This document shows positions 8,746 to 17,315 of a DNA stretch of 64,000 bases, piece after piece (position 1 is the stretch's first letter; each line of letters begins with the position of its first letter). The translations under genes and the position numbers were made by a program. The DNA comes from an uncultured Methanospirillum sp. (GTDB lineage Archaea; Halobacteriota; Methanomicrobia; Methanomicrobiales; Methanospirillaceae). Below the pieces are notes generated by a model. The model did no database searches, was not told the origin of the DNA, and saw only the letters and a list, made by a program, of their open reading frames with translations. The stretch covers positions 1,736,001-1,800,000 of the forward strand of contig NZ_OY764544.1 of the NCBI RefSeq assembly GCF_963668475.1, given 5' to 3'.

Positions 8746-9590
8746 TGTATCCCGATATCCCATTAGGGCATCTTATCAGTTTCGTAGAAGAGGATGCCCC
8801 GTTCGGCGATATCACCTCGGAGTATGTTCTTGAAAAGCAGACTTGCAATGCAGAGATCATTGCAAAAGAGGATCTGATTCTCGCGGGCCTCTCTGATATC
8901 TCACGCCTCTTTGAACACTATGGAGTGGTGACCTCTTCCCAAAACCAGGACGGAGACAGGATCAAAGCAGGTATATCCATTCTTTTCCTCCATGGCGATG
9001 CCCATGCCATCCTTCTGGTGGAGCGGACCGCCCTGAATCTGATCGGCAGGATGAGCGGGATAGCAACTCAAGCAAGAAGAATGCAGGAGAGAGTGAGTTC
9101 AATCAATCCGGACTGCCGGATTACAGCAACCCGTAAAACCGCACCTGGCCTCAGGCTGCCTGACAAAAAGGCAGCAATGATTGGAGGGGCAGATCCTCAC
9201 CGGTTTTCCCTCTCAGACGCGGTTCTGATCAAGGACACACACCGCATGCTGGTACCGATTGGAGAAGCCATCAGACGTGCCAGGAGTGCAGGAGCTTACC
9301 ATATCATTGAAGCCGAGGCTGAATCTGCTGAAGAGGCCATGGAAGCAGCACGGGCAGGTGCTGACATCATCCTGCTCGACAATATGACGCCTGGACAGAT
9401 CACAGTTGTTCTGGACCTCCTGAGAACCAACGGACTTCGTGATCAAGTCCTGATAGAACTTTCAGGCGGAATAAATCCTGATACCATCGATGAGTATGCA
9501 GCAGTTGGGGCTGATCGGATCAGCCTTGGAATGCTCACTCATACTGTCAGGAACGCAGATTTTTCCCTTGAGGTCCGACTAGAACAGTGA
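8742..9590 (+). CDS. nadC: Nicotinate-nucleotide pyrophosphorylase (carboxylating)
   Basis: The 282-residue protein converts quinolinate and PRPP to nicotinate mononucleotide. Diagnostic segments include ERTALNLIGRMSGIAT, the TRKTAPGLR motif that binds phosphoribosyl pyrophosphate, IIEAEAES and DIILLDNM in the barrel, and ELSGGIN near the end. Last gene of nadX-nadA-nadC, with the ATG overlapping the nadA stop. Its 3' end overlaps the convergent gene by 44 bases, so antisense pairing of the two transcript ends is expected. Confidence 0.96.
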   Translation: MMYPDIPLGHLISFVEEDAPFGDITSEYVLEKQTCNAEIIAKEDLILAGLSDISRLFEHYGVVTSSQNQDGDRIKAGISILFLHGDAHAILLVERTALNLIGRMSGIATQARRMQERVSSINPDCRITATRKTAPGLRLPDKKAAMIGGADPHRFSLSDAVLIKDTHRMLVPIGEAIRRARSAGAYHIIEAEAESAEEAMEAARAGADIILLDNMTPGQITVVLDLLRTNGLRDQVLIELSGGINPDTIDEYAAVGADRISLGMLTHTVRNADFSLEVRLEQ

Positions 9591-9963
9591 GATCTCCAGG
9601 ATCTTTTACAAGTATCTCCCGCTTTCCTTTCCAGATCTGGACAGTCCCGTAAACCCTGATGATATCACCCTGGGAAATCTCTGCCATACCAGCAGCAGGA
9701 GAAGGGATAAAGATCGTGACACCTCCCAGATCAAGGATCAGGTTTTCTCCTGTGGCTGTATGAGTGACTGTTTGGACAATCCCCTGGAACGAGACCAGTT
9801 CTCCTTCCTGGGACTGGGAGGTATAATTCCGGGCGAACGGGCCCTTCCCAACCCCTTCACCAACCCATGCGAAGATACCGCAGGATATGAGTATAACCAG
9901 GAGGATCAGCAGAGCAGTCCTCTCCTGCCTCTCAATCATTACCGAGTGATTGGTACCCAGCAT
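9547..9963 (-). CDS. Membrane-anchored OB-fold protein
   Basis: The 138-residue product has one N-terminal membrane helix (about residues 16-37) and then a beta-rich domain with VSFQGIVQTV near the start and GDIIRVYGTVQ and ILVKDPGDL later. That pattern fits an OB-fold of the tRNA_anti or stress-induced OB type, displayed outside the cell. An alternative start (MIERQER) would remove eight residues. It is tail-to-tail with nadC and divergent from the thioredoxin-like gene. Ligand unknown. Confidence 0.6.
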   Translation of the reverse strand: MLGTNHSVMIERQERTALLILLVILISCGIFAWVGEGVGKGPFARNYTSQSQEGELVSFQGIVQTVTHTATGENLILDLGGVTIFIPSPAAGMAEISQGDIIRVYGTVQIWKGKREILVKDPGDLTVLVGPQGKNLRS

Positions 9964-10027
9964 GCATAGGATTATCGATATGCATGACCCGGGGAAGTTT
10001 ATACCGTATCATTACAGATGCTTGTAC

Positions 10028-10615
10028 ATGCATAGAATCCGATATCAGAGAGTTCTGATAACCGGGCTCTGCCTTTTTCTCATTCTGATGACCGGAGCAG
10101 CCGCATCAGAACAGCCGAAAGAGGTGAGCAAGGAGGTTACCAATCCTGATGTCACCGCTGTTGATCCAAGTGACTCCGGCCTCGGCTGGACAAAAATACC
10201 GATGACAGATGCAGTAACCGGAGAGCAGTTTACCATTGATCAACTCGCAAAGCAGGGGAAACCGGTCCTCCTTCATACCTTTGCGGTCTGGTGTCCTGCC
10301 TGTTCGATGCAACTCAAAGAGAGTGAAAGTATGCTGGCTGCATCACCAGATGCGTTTACCATCGTCGGAATTGATCTCGATCCAAATGAGAACCAGAATA
10401 TGATAAAACAGCATATCGAGAAGGAGAAGTATACCGGGCACTTTGCTGCCTCACCTAAAGAACTGACGCGTGGTTTGGTTGGGACATTTGGGACCAGTTT
10501 CGCACTTGAACTTCCGCAGACTGTTATTGTCTGCAGCAGGACTGTGAACCATATCGGGTCAGGACTATTCAGAACACAGACCCTGAAGAGCGCCCTCTCT
10601 CAGGTCTGCGCATAA
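10028..10615 (+). CDS. Secreted thioredoxin-like (TlpA/AhpC-type) protein
   Basis: I use the ATG at 10028, which gives a clean signal peptide (about residues 8-27) and 195 residues in all; a longer frame from 9950 would add a charged tail before it. The thioredoxin active site is FAVWCPAC with C89 and C92, and the PQT that follows contains the usual cis-proline. It ends two bases before the CcdA-like gene, a pairing that in other prokaryotes passes electrons across the membrane to an external thiol protein. Its role here is probably reduction or isomerisation of disulfides in surface proteins. Confidence 0.8.
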   Translation: MHRIRYQRVLITGLCLFLILMTGAAASEQPKEVSKEVTNPDVTAVDPSDSGLGWTKIPMTDAVTGEQFTIDQLAKQGKPVLLHTFAVWCPACSMQLKESESMLAASPDAFTIVGIDLDPNENQNMIKQHIEKEKYTGHFAASPKELTRGLVGTFGTSFALELPQTVIVCSRTVNHIGSGLFRTQTLKSALSQVCA

Positions 10616-10617
10616 CC

Positions 10618-11295
10618 ATGGATTTCAGTCCTGACACCTGGATACTCTCATTTCTTGCAGGCCTGTACACTCCCCTCGGGGCGATGTGTGTTCTTCCATT
10701 GTACCCAGGTTATCTCGCATTTCTGGCAGGAAGAACTGCCCAGAGAAAAAGAGCCTCCACCCTTCTGCTTGGCCTGACTGTCACAGCAGGGGTGATCGGG
10801 GCGATGCTCGCATTCGGAGTGATTTTTGTATCAGTCCTGCAGGCTTCGACCAGCCTAGTTATCGGATACCTCGGCCCGGTTGTGTATCTGATTCTGGCAA
10901 TTATGAGTATCGGCATGATACTGGGCGTTGACATCGGCAGGATATTTCCGACAGTTCAGACGCCTGAAGCAAAAACTCCCTGGATCACGGCTTTCCTGTT
11001 TGGTGCGTTCTTCGGCCTTGTAGCACTTCCCTGCAATCCTGCCTCGATCATCATGCTCTTTGCCCTCTCCACGACAACCGCTGATTTTCTTGCTAACTTC
11101 GTCAACTTTGTCATATTCGGGATAGGCATGGCAACCCCACTCCTGGTCCTTTCAGCATTCTCAATCGATGCAAACAGACGGGCAGTATTATTCCTGACAA
11201 CCTACCACGGTATAATCAACCGACTGGCAGGAGCTCTGATGCTAGTTGTAGCCCTCTATTATCTGATCTTTGTATTCCTGAGTGAATATCTCTGA
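10618..11295 (+). CDS. ccdA: CcdA-like thiol:disulfide electron transporter
   Basis: The 225-residue protein has six hydrophobic segments and two membrane cysteines at the expected places: C24 in GAMCVLPLYPGYLAFLAG and one near residue 140 in ALPCNPASI. CcdA/DsbD proteins carry electrons from cytosolic thioredoxin to an outside thioredoxin-fold partner. The partner is almost surely the gene ending two bases upstream. The T-rich run just past the stop (11297-11303) may end the transcript before the convergent phospholipase-like gene. Confidence 0.85.
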   Translation: MDFSPDTWILSFLAGLYTPLGAMCVLPLYPGYLAFLAGRTAQRKRASTLLLGLTVTAGVIGAMLAFGVIFVSVLQASTSLVIGYLGPVVYLILAIMSIGMILGVDIGRIFPTVQTPEAKTPWITAFLFGAFFGLVALPCNPASIIMLFALSTTTADFLANFVNFVIFGIGMATPLLVLSAFSIDANRRAVLFLTTYHGIINRLAGALMLVVALYYLIFVFLSEYL

Positions 11296-11304
11296 ACTCT
11301 TTTT

Positions 11305-12972
11305 TTATCGCCGATGACGCCACCAGTATAGTGCCCCAACCATGCAGATGATCATGCAGGCAAGGCCGATTTTCGTCATATCCAGTCCGGATTCAGCCTG
11401 CTGTTGTGGATGTTTATACCCACTCCAGTCTTGTTCAAACACAGATGCATAATACCCGGCAACACTGATGTCCCTGATGATGAGACCGGCCTCCCTGTTG
11501 AAAACAGGCGAGTTTTCATTCCAGTTGATGCTTGATATCAGTACAGAGTCATCGGCTATCAACCCTTTTGCATGAAGTTTGAGCAGTCCAGACCCCGATA
11601 GATCCAGAAGTCTTGCCTCAATCGGGATGTGCTCACGACTGGCAAGAGCAGTGATCTCGGCTGCGATCTCATCGTTATCGTTCTCTTCTTCAGTGTTGTA
11701 ATAATACGAATCAAGAAGGATCCTGACATTCACTCCCCGCCTGGCAGCGTTGATTGCTGACTCAAGGTAGGGGTTCCGCTTTCCATGCGACCAGTGCTTG
11801 ATGTAAGCCTCTTCAATCAGTAACCGGCTACTGGTTTCATTGATGAGCGAAAGGATAAGATCACTCGTATCAGGGGCCAGTACAGGAGTTACTGAAGAGG
11901 CAGTGAACTTGAGAGGAGCAAACACGGGAGTATACGCATCAGCAGAATAGGGAATGGTTTCTGAAGGGTGCCCCTCGATACCGGTCACGCCCGGCCCGTT
12001 CAGATCTGAGTAAAATACCTTTGAAAAGTATGAGCAGAGGTCAGGGGACGAGATCAGAACACCCCACCCACGGTTTCCGGCAAGGCCAGATCCGGGGAAT
12101 GAGTGATCCTTGAAGTTCTCTGTTGTGAGAAGGAGGTCTTTCCCGTCGATGACCATGTACTTTGCATGATCATAGCGATACGGGGCATGGTCCTCCCCTG
12201 CTCCTGTCATGGCCTTCACCGGGATGCCTGCGGTTTGAAGTTTTGTGATGACAGAACGTTCTTCAGGGCTCACACCACCAACCGGACCACCTTCCAGCAG
12301 TACAGTAACCTTCACCCCGCGTGTGGCAGCCTGACAGAGGAGATCAGCCAGTCCCGGATCAGTAAATTCGTAGACATTTGCCAGAATTTCGTGCCCTGCA
12401 GAAGAGATAGCCTGCTCAAAAACAGCACGCCCGCAGTCAGGAGATACAAAAGCCGTACCCTGAACCTGGGTGAAAGTTTCAGGTTTGAACCTGCTCGCCC
12501 CTGATATGAAGACCCGACTGTCCCATACCCTGTCTAAACCAAGGACATGAACCTGCCCTTTGCGGGGCTTAAAGGATCCCGGCCAGGTGAGATTCTGGAT
12601 GAGGAGGCCATGCTCCATCAGCAGAAGTTCATCTTTCTGGTTTGCCAACTGGAACTTTCCGGTTATCATGGGCTTTGGAGCCGACGAATTCTTCCCTATT
12701 AGATCATAATCAGGATATCTTCCGGTGACTTTGTGGAATGCTTCTCCATCACGTGCTATAGTTATCGAACCAGATGATACTGCACCTGCCGGGAAGGTGA
12801 TCCGTCCTTCCCCATCGGTCACCTCAAGAGAACTGAGCGATCCTTCTCCACTTATGACCAGGTACTCATCAGCGTCTCCATCCAGATAGGTGTCAGGATA
12901 CACCTCAGTTATCTGAAAAGCACTGGTGAACGGACAGAGAAGAATAACCAGAACCAGCACGAAAAGACGCAT
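11305..12972 (-). CDS. Secreted phospholipase D-like protein with two HKD domains
   Basis: The mature protein follows a signal peptide (MRLFVLVLVILLCPFTSAF). An N-terminal beta domain of about 140 residues resembles a lamin-tail module. Two PLD-like domains follow, with HAKYMVIDGKD (first) and LHAKGLIADDS (second) as catalytic HxKxxxxD motifs, and a C-terminal membrane helix with a basic end. The substrate could be a phospholipid, cardiolipin-type synthesis, or nucleic acid. Start at 12972 is chosen because longer frames intrude on the divergent mfnE start; ATG at 12996 is an alternative. Confidence 0.82.
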   Translation of the reverse strand: MRLFVLVLVILLCPFTSAFQITEVYPDTYLDGDADEYLVISGEGSLSSLEVTDGEGRITFPAGAVSSGSITIARDGEAFHKVTGRYPDYDLIGKNSSAPKPMITGKFQLANQKDELLLMEHGLLIQNLTWPGSFKPRKGQVHVLGLDRVWDSRVFISGASRFKPETFTQVQGTAFVSPDCGRAVFEQAISSAGHEILANVYEFTDPGLADLLCQAATRGVKVTVLLEGGPVGGVSPEERSVITKLQTAGIPVKAMTGAGEDHAPYRYDHAKYMVIDGKDLLLTTENFKDHSFPGSGLAGNRGWGVLISSPDLCSYFSKVFYSDLNGPGVTGIEGHPSETIPYSADAYTPVFAPLKFTASSVTPVLAPDTSDLILSLINETSSRLLIEEAYIKHWSHGKRNPYLESAINAARRGVNVRILLDSYYYNTEEENDNDEIAAEITALASREHIPIEARLLDLSGSGLLKLHAKGLIADDSVLISSINWNENSPVFNREAGLIIRDISVAGYYASVFEQDWSGYKHPQQQAESGLDMTKIGLACMIICMVGALYWWRHRR

Positions 12973-13025
12973 GATGGAGAGTATACAGGCAGCCATAAAT
13001 GAACCTGCTGAAATAAACTTCTCGT

Positions 13026-13616
13026 ATGGATAAGCCACTGGTGATCAAGATAGGAGGGAGCCTGCTGCCTCATGCCGCGGAGATCATCAGTACAATTCTT
13101 GAATCCGGGATAAGTGCCCTCATACTCCCTGGCGGCGGTATCTTCGCTGACGCAGTCCGGGAGACTGGAACAGATGGAACGATAGCCCACTGGATGGCAA
13201 TCGCAGGAATGGAGCAGTATGGATGGTTCCTATCGGGATTTGGTATTGAAGTCACCGAAGATCCAGAGTTTTCAGATAAACCCCGGATACTGCTTCCCTA
13301 CCAGTATTTCAGAGAGAGAGATCCTCTGCCCCATACCTGGGATGTCACCTCAGACACGATCAGTGCCTGGCTTGCTGATCACCTGGGAGCGGAGCTCCTT
13401 GTCCTGAAGTCAATAGATCAGATCCGCGCAGCAGGTGTCCCGTTGGATCAGATATCCAGTCAGGTTGAGACCCAGGACCTTGATCCTCTCTTCATCCCTT
13501 ATATCCTGCACCATTCCATAAGCGGCATGATTATCAACGGTACTTTTCCGGAAAGAATCGTAAAGGCACTGAGGGGAGAGACGATTGTGGGGACGAGATT
13601 TGGCATCATAATTTAA
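13026..13616 (+). CDS. mfnE: Amino acid kinase family protein, probable MfnE of methanofuran synthesis
   Basis: The 196-residue protein starts with VIKIGGSLL, the P-loop-like motif of the amino acid kinase fold, followed by ILPGGGIFADAVRE. It is shorter than aspartokinase or acetylglutamate kinase and matches the small archaeal kinases that phosphorylate an aminomethylfuran phosphate during methanofuran synthesis in methanogens. The MfnE call rests on length, motif style and organism; other small kinases of this fold are possible. It is divergent from the phospholipase-like gene and 46 bases upstream of a small zinc ribbon gene. Confidence 0.6.
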   Translation: MDKPLVIKIGGSLLPHAAEIISTILESGISALILPGGGIFADAVRETGTDGTIAHWMAIAGMEQYGWFLSGFGIEVTEDPEFSDKPRILLPYQYFRERDPLPHTWDVTSDTISAWLADHLGAELLVLKSIDQIRAAGVPLDQISSQVETQDLDPLFIPYILHHSISGMIINGTFPERIVKALRGETIVGTRFGIII

Positions 13617-13662
13617 GAGGATCAAGAAAGAATAAGATAAGCACCTTTGGAGATATCCGAAT

Positions 13663-13824
13663 ATGAGTGAAGAGAAATGTACCTCATGCAACGGCCCAAT
13701 GGCAGAGCAGGGATCAACTGAATTCGGTTGCCCAGCCTGTGGTGTCCGTATCAGCCGCTGCTACCGCTGCCGGGAACAGAGTGTCGAGTACGTCTGCCCG
13801 ACATGTGGGTTCCGGGGGCCTTAA
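13663..13824 (+). CDS. Small zinc-ribbon RNA-binding-type protein
   Basis: A 53-residue protein with four CxxC knuckles: CTSC (6-9), CPAC (23-26), CYRC (33-36) and CPTC (45-48). This is the double-zinc-ribbon pattern of the small archaeal proteins annotated as Zn-ribbon RNA-binding proteins (HVO_2753 type). It ends three bases before the EF-1-beta gene, a conserved neighbour in many euryarchaea, which suggests a translation-related role. Confidence 0.88.
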   Translation: MSEEKCTSCNGPMAEQGSTEFGCPACGVRISRCYRCREQSVEYVCPTCGFRGP

Positions 13825-13827
13825 GGC

Positions 13828-14085
13828 ATGGGCGATGTGGCACTGATCATCAAGGCAATGCCAGAATCCCCTGAAGTTAACCGTGAAGATATTAAGAAAG
13901 AGATTCGCGCAAAACTTCCACGGGTTCAGGATATTCAGGAAGAACCGATTGGGTTCGGACTTGTTGCACTCAAGGTTGTCGTTGTTGTACCGGATGCAGA
14001 AGGACAGACCGATGCAGCTGAGGCCGCACTGAATAGCATTCCCGGAATTGAACGGGCAGAGATCATCGGATCAACACTCGTCTAA
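13828..14085 (+). CDS. ef1b: Translation elongation factor 1-beta (aEF-1B)
   Basis: The 85-residue protein matches archaeal EF-1-beta in length and sequence: starts MGDVALIIKAMPESPEV, contains EEPIGFGLVALKV and ends IPGIERAEI. It is the guanine nucleotide exchange factor for EF-1A. It is coupled to the zinc-ribbon gene upstream (three-base gap). The sequence after its stop is A- and T-rich on both strands, suiting termination of both convergent transcripts. Confidence 0.96.
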   Translation: MGDVALIIKAMPESPEVNREDIKKEIRAKLPRVQDIQEEPIGFGLVALKVVVVVPDAEGQTDAAEAALNSIPGIERAEIIGSTLV

Positions 14086-14098
14086 ACTAAAAACAAAC

Positions 14099-15076
14099 CT
14101 ATTTTTCAGGCTCTTCCTTACATGAATCAGACTGCTGAAGAGTGGTAAGAACCTGTTCAGTCAAATTGCGAATGCGTTCAACTGATCGTTGAAATGCATG
14201 TACCTCAAGCGGATCTAGCCTGATTGAGACAGGAAACACCCCTTTCCGGTTTATTCTTGCCGGGACACCGATACAGACGTCGCCAATGTTGTGAACCTCG
14301 CTCTTTACGTACGCTGATACTGTCAGGATCCGGTTTTCATTTCCAAGCAGAGTCTTGACGATCGTGGCTATTGCATCTCCCGGCCCCCAGACCGTGGCAC
14401 CTTTACTGGCAATGATCTGCTGACCTGATGTACGGACCGTTCCCATGATCTCATCAATGGGCAGGTTGCCAAACGAGGGCAGATTCGATATCTGAATGCC
14501 ACCGATAGTGGTTGCTGACCAGAGAGGCACCATACTCTCCCCGTGTTCACCAATGATGCGCGTATGAACCTCGCTGACATGAACCTGAAAGAACGACGCA
14601 ATCAGGGATTTCAGTCGCATTGAGTCGAGATGAGTACCGAGGCCAAAGACCTGGTGAGGTTTTTTCCCCGAATACCGGAGCGCCACCGATGTCATGATAT
14701 CAACCGGGTTTGTTACCATCATGATCATAGACTCGGGAGCGTACTTCTGAACCTGCTGTGACAGGTCTGCTACAACTTTTGCATTCTCATACGCAAGATC
14801 CAGACGATCCTGATCAGGTCTGCGTGCCACTCCTGCAGTGATGATGACGACATCAGACCCCTTCATGTCTGCAAGATCACAGCTCCACCGCACCGCACTC
14901 GCGGTCCCGGTTGCAGCAAATGAATCGATGAGGTCACGTGAAATTCCATCAAGGAGAGACTGCGAACCTTCGCGGCCGTACAACTGGATCTCCCGGATAT
15001 ACGGTATCCGCGAAATCGAGAGGGCCGCATACTGGCCAACCCGTCCGGTAGCACCAATGATCGTGACTTTTGTCAT
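14099..15076 (-). CDS. mdh: Malate dehydrogenase (LDH-like)
   Basis: The 325-residue protein carries the NAD(P) motif GATGRVGQYAA, the substrate loop ITAGVARRPDQDR with arginine at the specificity position expected for malate rather than lactate, NPVD, and catalytic histidine in IIGEHGES. In methanogens this enzyme reduces oxaloacetate in the partial reductive TCA branch. The cofactor motif GATGRVG rather than GAGxVG is seen in the archaeal LDH-like MDH group. Its 5' end lies 21 bases past the 3' end of the SRP RNA on the same strand. Confidence 0.9.
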   Translation of the reverse strand: MTKVTIIGATGRVGQYAALSISRIPYIREIQLYGREGSQSLLDGISRDLIDSFAATGTASAVRWSCDLADMKGSDVVIITAGVARRPDQDRLDLAYENAKVVADLSQQVQKYAPESMIMMVTNPVDIMTSVALRYSGKKPHQVFGLGTHLDSMRLKSLIASFFQVHVSEVHTRIIGEHGESMVPLWSATTIGGIQISNLPSFGNLPIDEIMGTVRTSGQQIIASKGATVWGPGDAIATIVKTLLGNENRILTVSAYVKSEVHNIGDVCIGVPARINRKGVFPVSIRLDPLEVHAFQRSVERIRNLTEQVLTTLQQSDSCKEEPEK

Positions 15077-15097
15077 GAGAATCAGCGTATAAAAATA

Positions 15098-15405
15098 GGG
15101 ACACGTTCTCGGTCGACAGACCGTTGCAACCCTGGTCTCAAGCCTTCTCCTCCGCCCCGCAACCCCATGGGCGCCGAACGTTCACGGTAAGTCTGCTCCC
15201 TTCCGGGCCTGGACCGTTCCCCGCGACAACAGGTCGTTCCTTCCTCCGAAGGTTTGATTCCTGGCCATCGACCTCACAGGACAGGGTTTCTTCGTTGAAA
15301 GCATGGAGAATTCAGGCAGTACGTGTAAGCCTTCCTCGAACTTCGCCCCCTGCGTACCGGCGGTTTCAGGTGACAGGTGACGTCGATCCACCCGGGCTAG
15401 TCCCC
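15098..15405 (-). ncRNA. ffs: Signal recognition particle RNA (archaeal 7S RNA)
   Basis: On the minus strand the sequence contains GGTCCAGGCCCGGAAGGGAG, the universally conserved helix 8 with the GGAAG tetraloop region that binds SRP54. The ends pair (5' GGGGAC at 15405, 3' GTCCC at 15098) as helix 1 of archaeal 7S RNA, and the length of about 308 bases fits. The 3' end is followed by ATTTTTAT, a T-rich terminator. The promoter seems to lie inside the 3' end of the upstream gene. End points are set from the pairing and could be off by a few bases. Confidence 0.95.
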
Positions 15406-15421
15406 ATTATTATGCGAAGAC

Positions 15422-16456
15422 TTATGGAATAAAAACTTCCCCTCCGACGGTATTCGCCCATCCAGATAAAAAGGACTGATTCTGTCTGAACTGTTTTTTA
15501 TTAAAGGGATCAAAGACCGTCAGAACCGGGTGATCATGAATCAAGGGAGAGAGTAGTTCCATCCGTCCCTGAAACACCTCAACATCTTTCTCTGAACCAT
15601 GGCCTTCCGCAACCTGAAGTGGTTCATCATGAACTTTTTCTCGTGAAAGATGGAGAAAATCAGTTGTAAATGTGCATTCATCAAGTCCTAACGAGTCTTT
15701 ATTCACGAGTAGATTAAACGCAGAAAAATAGGCCGCAGCGTACCAGGGATCATTAAGAAGAACATGATGAACACCGAGGATTCCGCCAGCAATCCCCAGC
15801 GTTCCAACACCCGAACAAGCGTCAACAAAGAGAGATGGATGGACCCTTCGTATCGCAGTTTCAACAGAACGGATTTTGGGATCACTTCCATGAGGAAATT
15901 CGATATGTGCTGCCCCCTGTTTTTTGTATACTACTACCGGGCCTTTACTGGTTGGAAATAGATCTGCCCTGACATCACAACCGCAAAGAAGGTTCTGTTC
16001 AGAACAGACCGGAGGATGAACATCCACCCTATCTCCAATCCCTGGAGGATTTCTCCCCTCGTTGAGAATACCAGATATTTGAGGGACTTCGTGGTATGCA
16101 CGATGCGCGGTTGCGTCATCAAAAACAGAAGAGATCAGAAGAAAAGAACGGGAGGGAAGAAACGGAGGGGAGCGTAAAAAAATACCAGGATCAATAAGAG
16201 GTGTCCCAACGGAAGAGAGGGGCTCATCTCCTGAAAAAAGCCCGGTATCAACCAGGAGAAGGTAGAGCCGGGCATATACATCATCAATGAAAGCCTTGCC
16301 ACAGTGGCAGGGAGGAGGTGGTGAATCATCGGGAGGCCCGGACTTGTTTCGGATTATTCTGTTGCAATCGGGACATGGAGAAAAATTATCATGCCGCCTG
16401 CTGAGGAGATCCTGCGCATAACAGATATGATCTTTCCCACAGACAGGACAATACAT
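15422..16456 (-). CDS. Zinc-ribbon SAM-dependent methyltransferase-like protein
   Basis: The 344-residue protein begins with a cysteine-rich module (C3, C6, C28, C31, C50, C52) likely to bind zinc. A class I methyltransferase core begins with DACSGVGTLGIAGG (211-224), a SAM-binding motif I; a TVFDPF motif lies near the C-terminus where substrate-binding residues often sit. The target is unknown: it is not one of the standard tRNA or rRNA enzymes I can name. It lies directly upstream of the SRP RNA and downstream of two tRNAs on the same strand, so an RNA substrate is an attractive guess only. Confidence 0.6.
   Translation of the reverse strand: MYCPVCGKDHICYAQDLLSRRHDNFSPCPDCNRIIRNKSGPPDDSPPPPCHCGKAFIDDVYARLYLLLVDTGLFSGDEPLSSVGTPLIDPGIFLRSPPFLPSRSFLLISSVFDDATAHRAYHEVPQISGILNEGRNPPGIGDRVDVHPPVCSEQNLLCGCDVRADLFPTSKGPVVVYKKQGAAHIEFPHGSDPKIRSVETAIRRVHPSLFVDACSGVGTLGIAGGILGVHHVLLNDPWYAAAYFSAFNLLVNKDSLGLDECTFTTDFLHLSREKVHDEPLQVAEGHGSEKDVEVFQGRMELLSPLIHDHPVLTVFDPFNKKQFRQNQSFLSGWANTVGGEVFIP
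15428..15436 (-). promoter_or_regulatory. TATA box of the SRP RNA gene
   Basis: Minus-strand GTTTTTATT lies about 27 bases before the predicted 5' end of the SRP RNA. It overlaps the last codons of the upstream methyltransferase-like gene, so the RNA can be made independently of it. Confidence 0.5.
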
Positions 16457-16504
16457 TCAGATAATGAATGCTACGAGACCATAGAATAAAAAGTAACCGG
16501 GTTA

Positions 16505-16577
16505 TGGGCCTGATGCGATTCGAACGCATGACCGCCCGGTTATGAGCCGGGCGCTCTAACCACTAAGCTACAGGCCC
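16505..16577 (-). tRNA. tRNA with CAT anticodon, probably tRNA-Ile2
   Basis: A complete cloverleaf on the minus strand: acceptor GGGCCTG / CAGGCCC with discriminator A, anticodon arm CCCGG-CTCATAA-CCGGG, T arm ATGCG-TTCGAAT-CGCAT. The body resembles archaeal tRNA-Ile2, whose C34 is changed to agmatidine by TiaS so that it reads AUA. Elongator tRNA-Met cannot be fully excluded without a comparison. CCA not encoded. Confidence 0.85.
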
Positions 16578-16588
16578 AAAAAGAATAA

Positions 16589-16661
16589 CGCCGCCAACAG
16601 GACTCGAACCTGTGACATACTGGTTAACAGCCAGTCACTCTACCAACTGAGTTATGGCGGC
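16589..16661 (-). tRNA. tRNA-Asn (GTT)
   Basis: Minus-strand cloverleaf: acceptor GCCGCCA / TGGCGGC-type pairing, anticodon arm ACTGG-CTGTTAA-CCAGT, T arm ACAGG-TTCGAGT-CCTGT. It lies 11 bases upstream of the CAT tRNA and the two are probably one transcript. Confidence 0.95.
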
Positions 16662-16720
16662 TCAGAGGTGCTCTATAATGTAAGATGAATTTCCATATAA
16701 ATATTATGATATTCTCTCAT

Positions 16721-17017
16721 TCAGGATCTCTGAATGAGTGATCTCATCCCACTCAACAAAACGGATATCTCCTCAATATCAGTATCAAGAGTGGTGAACA
16801 GCTCATCTGCCTTCTCGGTCGTGATGGCACCGGTTGGGGAGGCGCGGATATAGCCAAGCCCTTCCATGACCCTGAGCGAGTATCGTATTCGATGCTGGGG
16901 AACATCCAATACTTCGGATAATTTGATGATGCCTATCGGCTGATGCTGCGCTACCGTGGATAAGACTTCGAGATGTCTGCCGATTAACTCAATGTCTCCC
17001 TTGATCTTCTTTAGCAT
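16721..17017 (-). CDS. Small winged-helix DNA-binding protein
   Basis: The 98-residue protein contains a helix-turn-helix around residues 28-65 (IIKLSEVLDVPQHRIRYSLR followed by a strand pair), typical of archaeal winged-helix regulators. The C-terminal 30 residues form an amphipathic helix that may dimerise. It lies 11 bases downstream of a two-helix membrane protein gene, so the two are probably cotranscribed. Target genes unknown. Confidence 0.7.
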   Translation of the reverse strand: MLKKIKGDIELIGRHLEVLSTVAQHQPIGIIKLSEVLDVPQHRIRYSLRVMEGLGYIRASPTGAITTEKADELFTTLDTDIEEISVLLSGMRSLIQRS

Positions 17018-17028
17018 GACATCCTCAT

Positions 17029-17256
17029 TCAGGCATTTTTATCCAGCCACTCTTTTGTCTTCAGGTATTGTCTTCTGAAAGTTATCATGAGAATCAGTGC
17101 TATGATGAGAGATACAACTGATCCCGGAATCCTCCATGCTTGAGGGAAGAGAAAAAGAGCGAGTACCCCCACTGCAAAGAAGAGGATTACTCCATTCAAA
17201 ATTACTGCATTGTACCAGAATTTCCATTTGAACTGCTCTTTAGCAGACTCGTTCAT
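17029..17256 (-). CDS. Small two-helix membrane protein
   Basis: A 75-residue protein with membrane helices at about 16-35 and 43-60, charged ends, and no known family. It precedes the winged-helix gene with an 11-base gap; the pair could form a small membrane-linked regulatory unit. Divergent from the M24 peptidase gene, with which it shares a 59-base promoter region. Confidence 0.6.
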   Translation of the reverse strand: MNESAKEQFKWKFWYNAVILNGVILFFAVGVLALFLFPQAWRIPGSVVSLIIALILMITFRRQYLKTKEWLDKNA

Positions 17257-17315
17257 TATTCATACATCAGTTTTATCATAAAAGTACTTGTGGTCTCATC
17301 AGCAATGTGTAGAGG

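Noticed and set aside
15124..15432. Open frames on both strands at 15.1-15.4 kb
   Set aside because: They lie within the SRP RNA gene, whose conserved helix 8 is plain.
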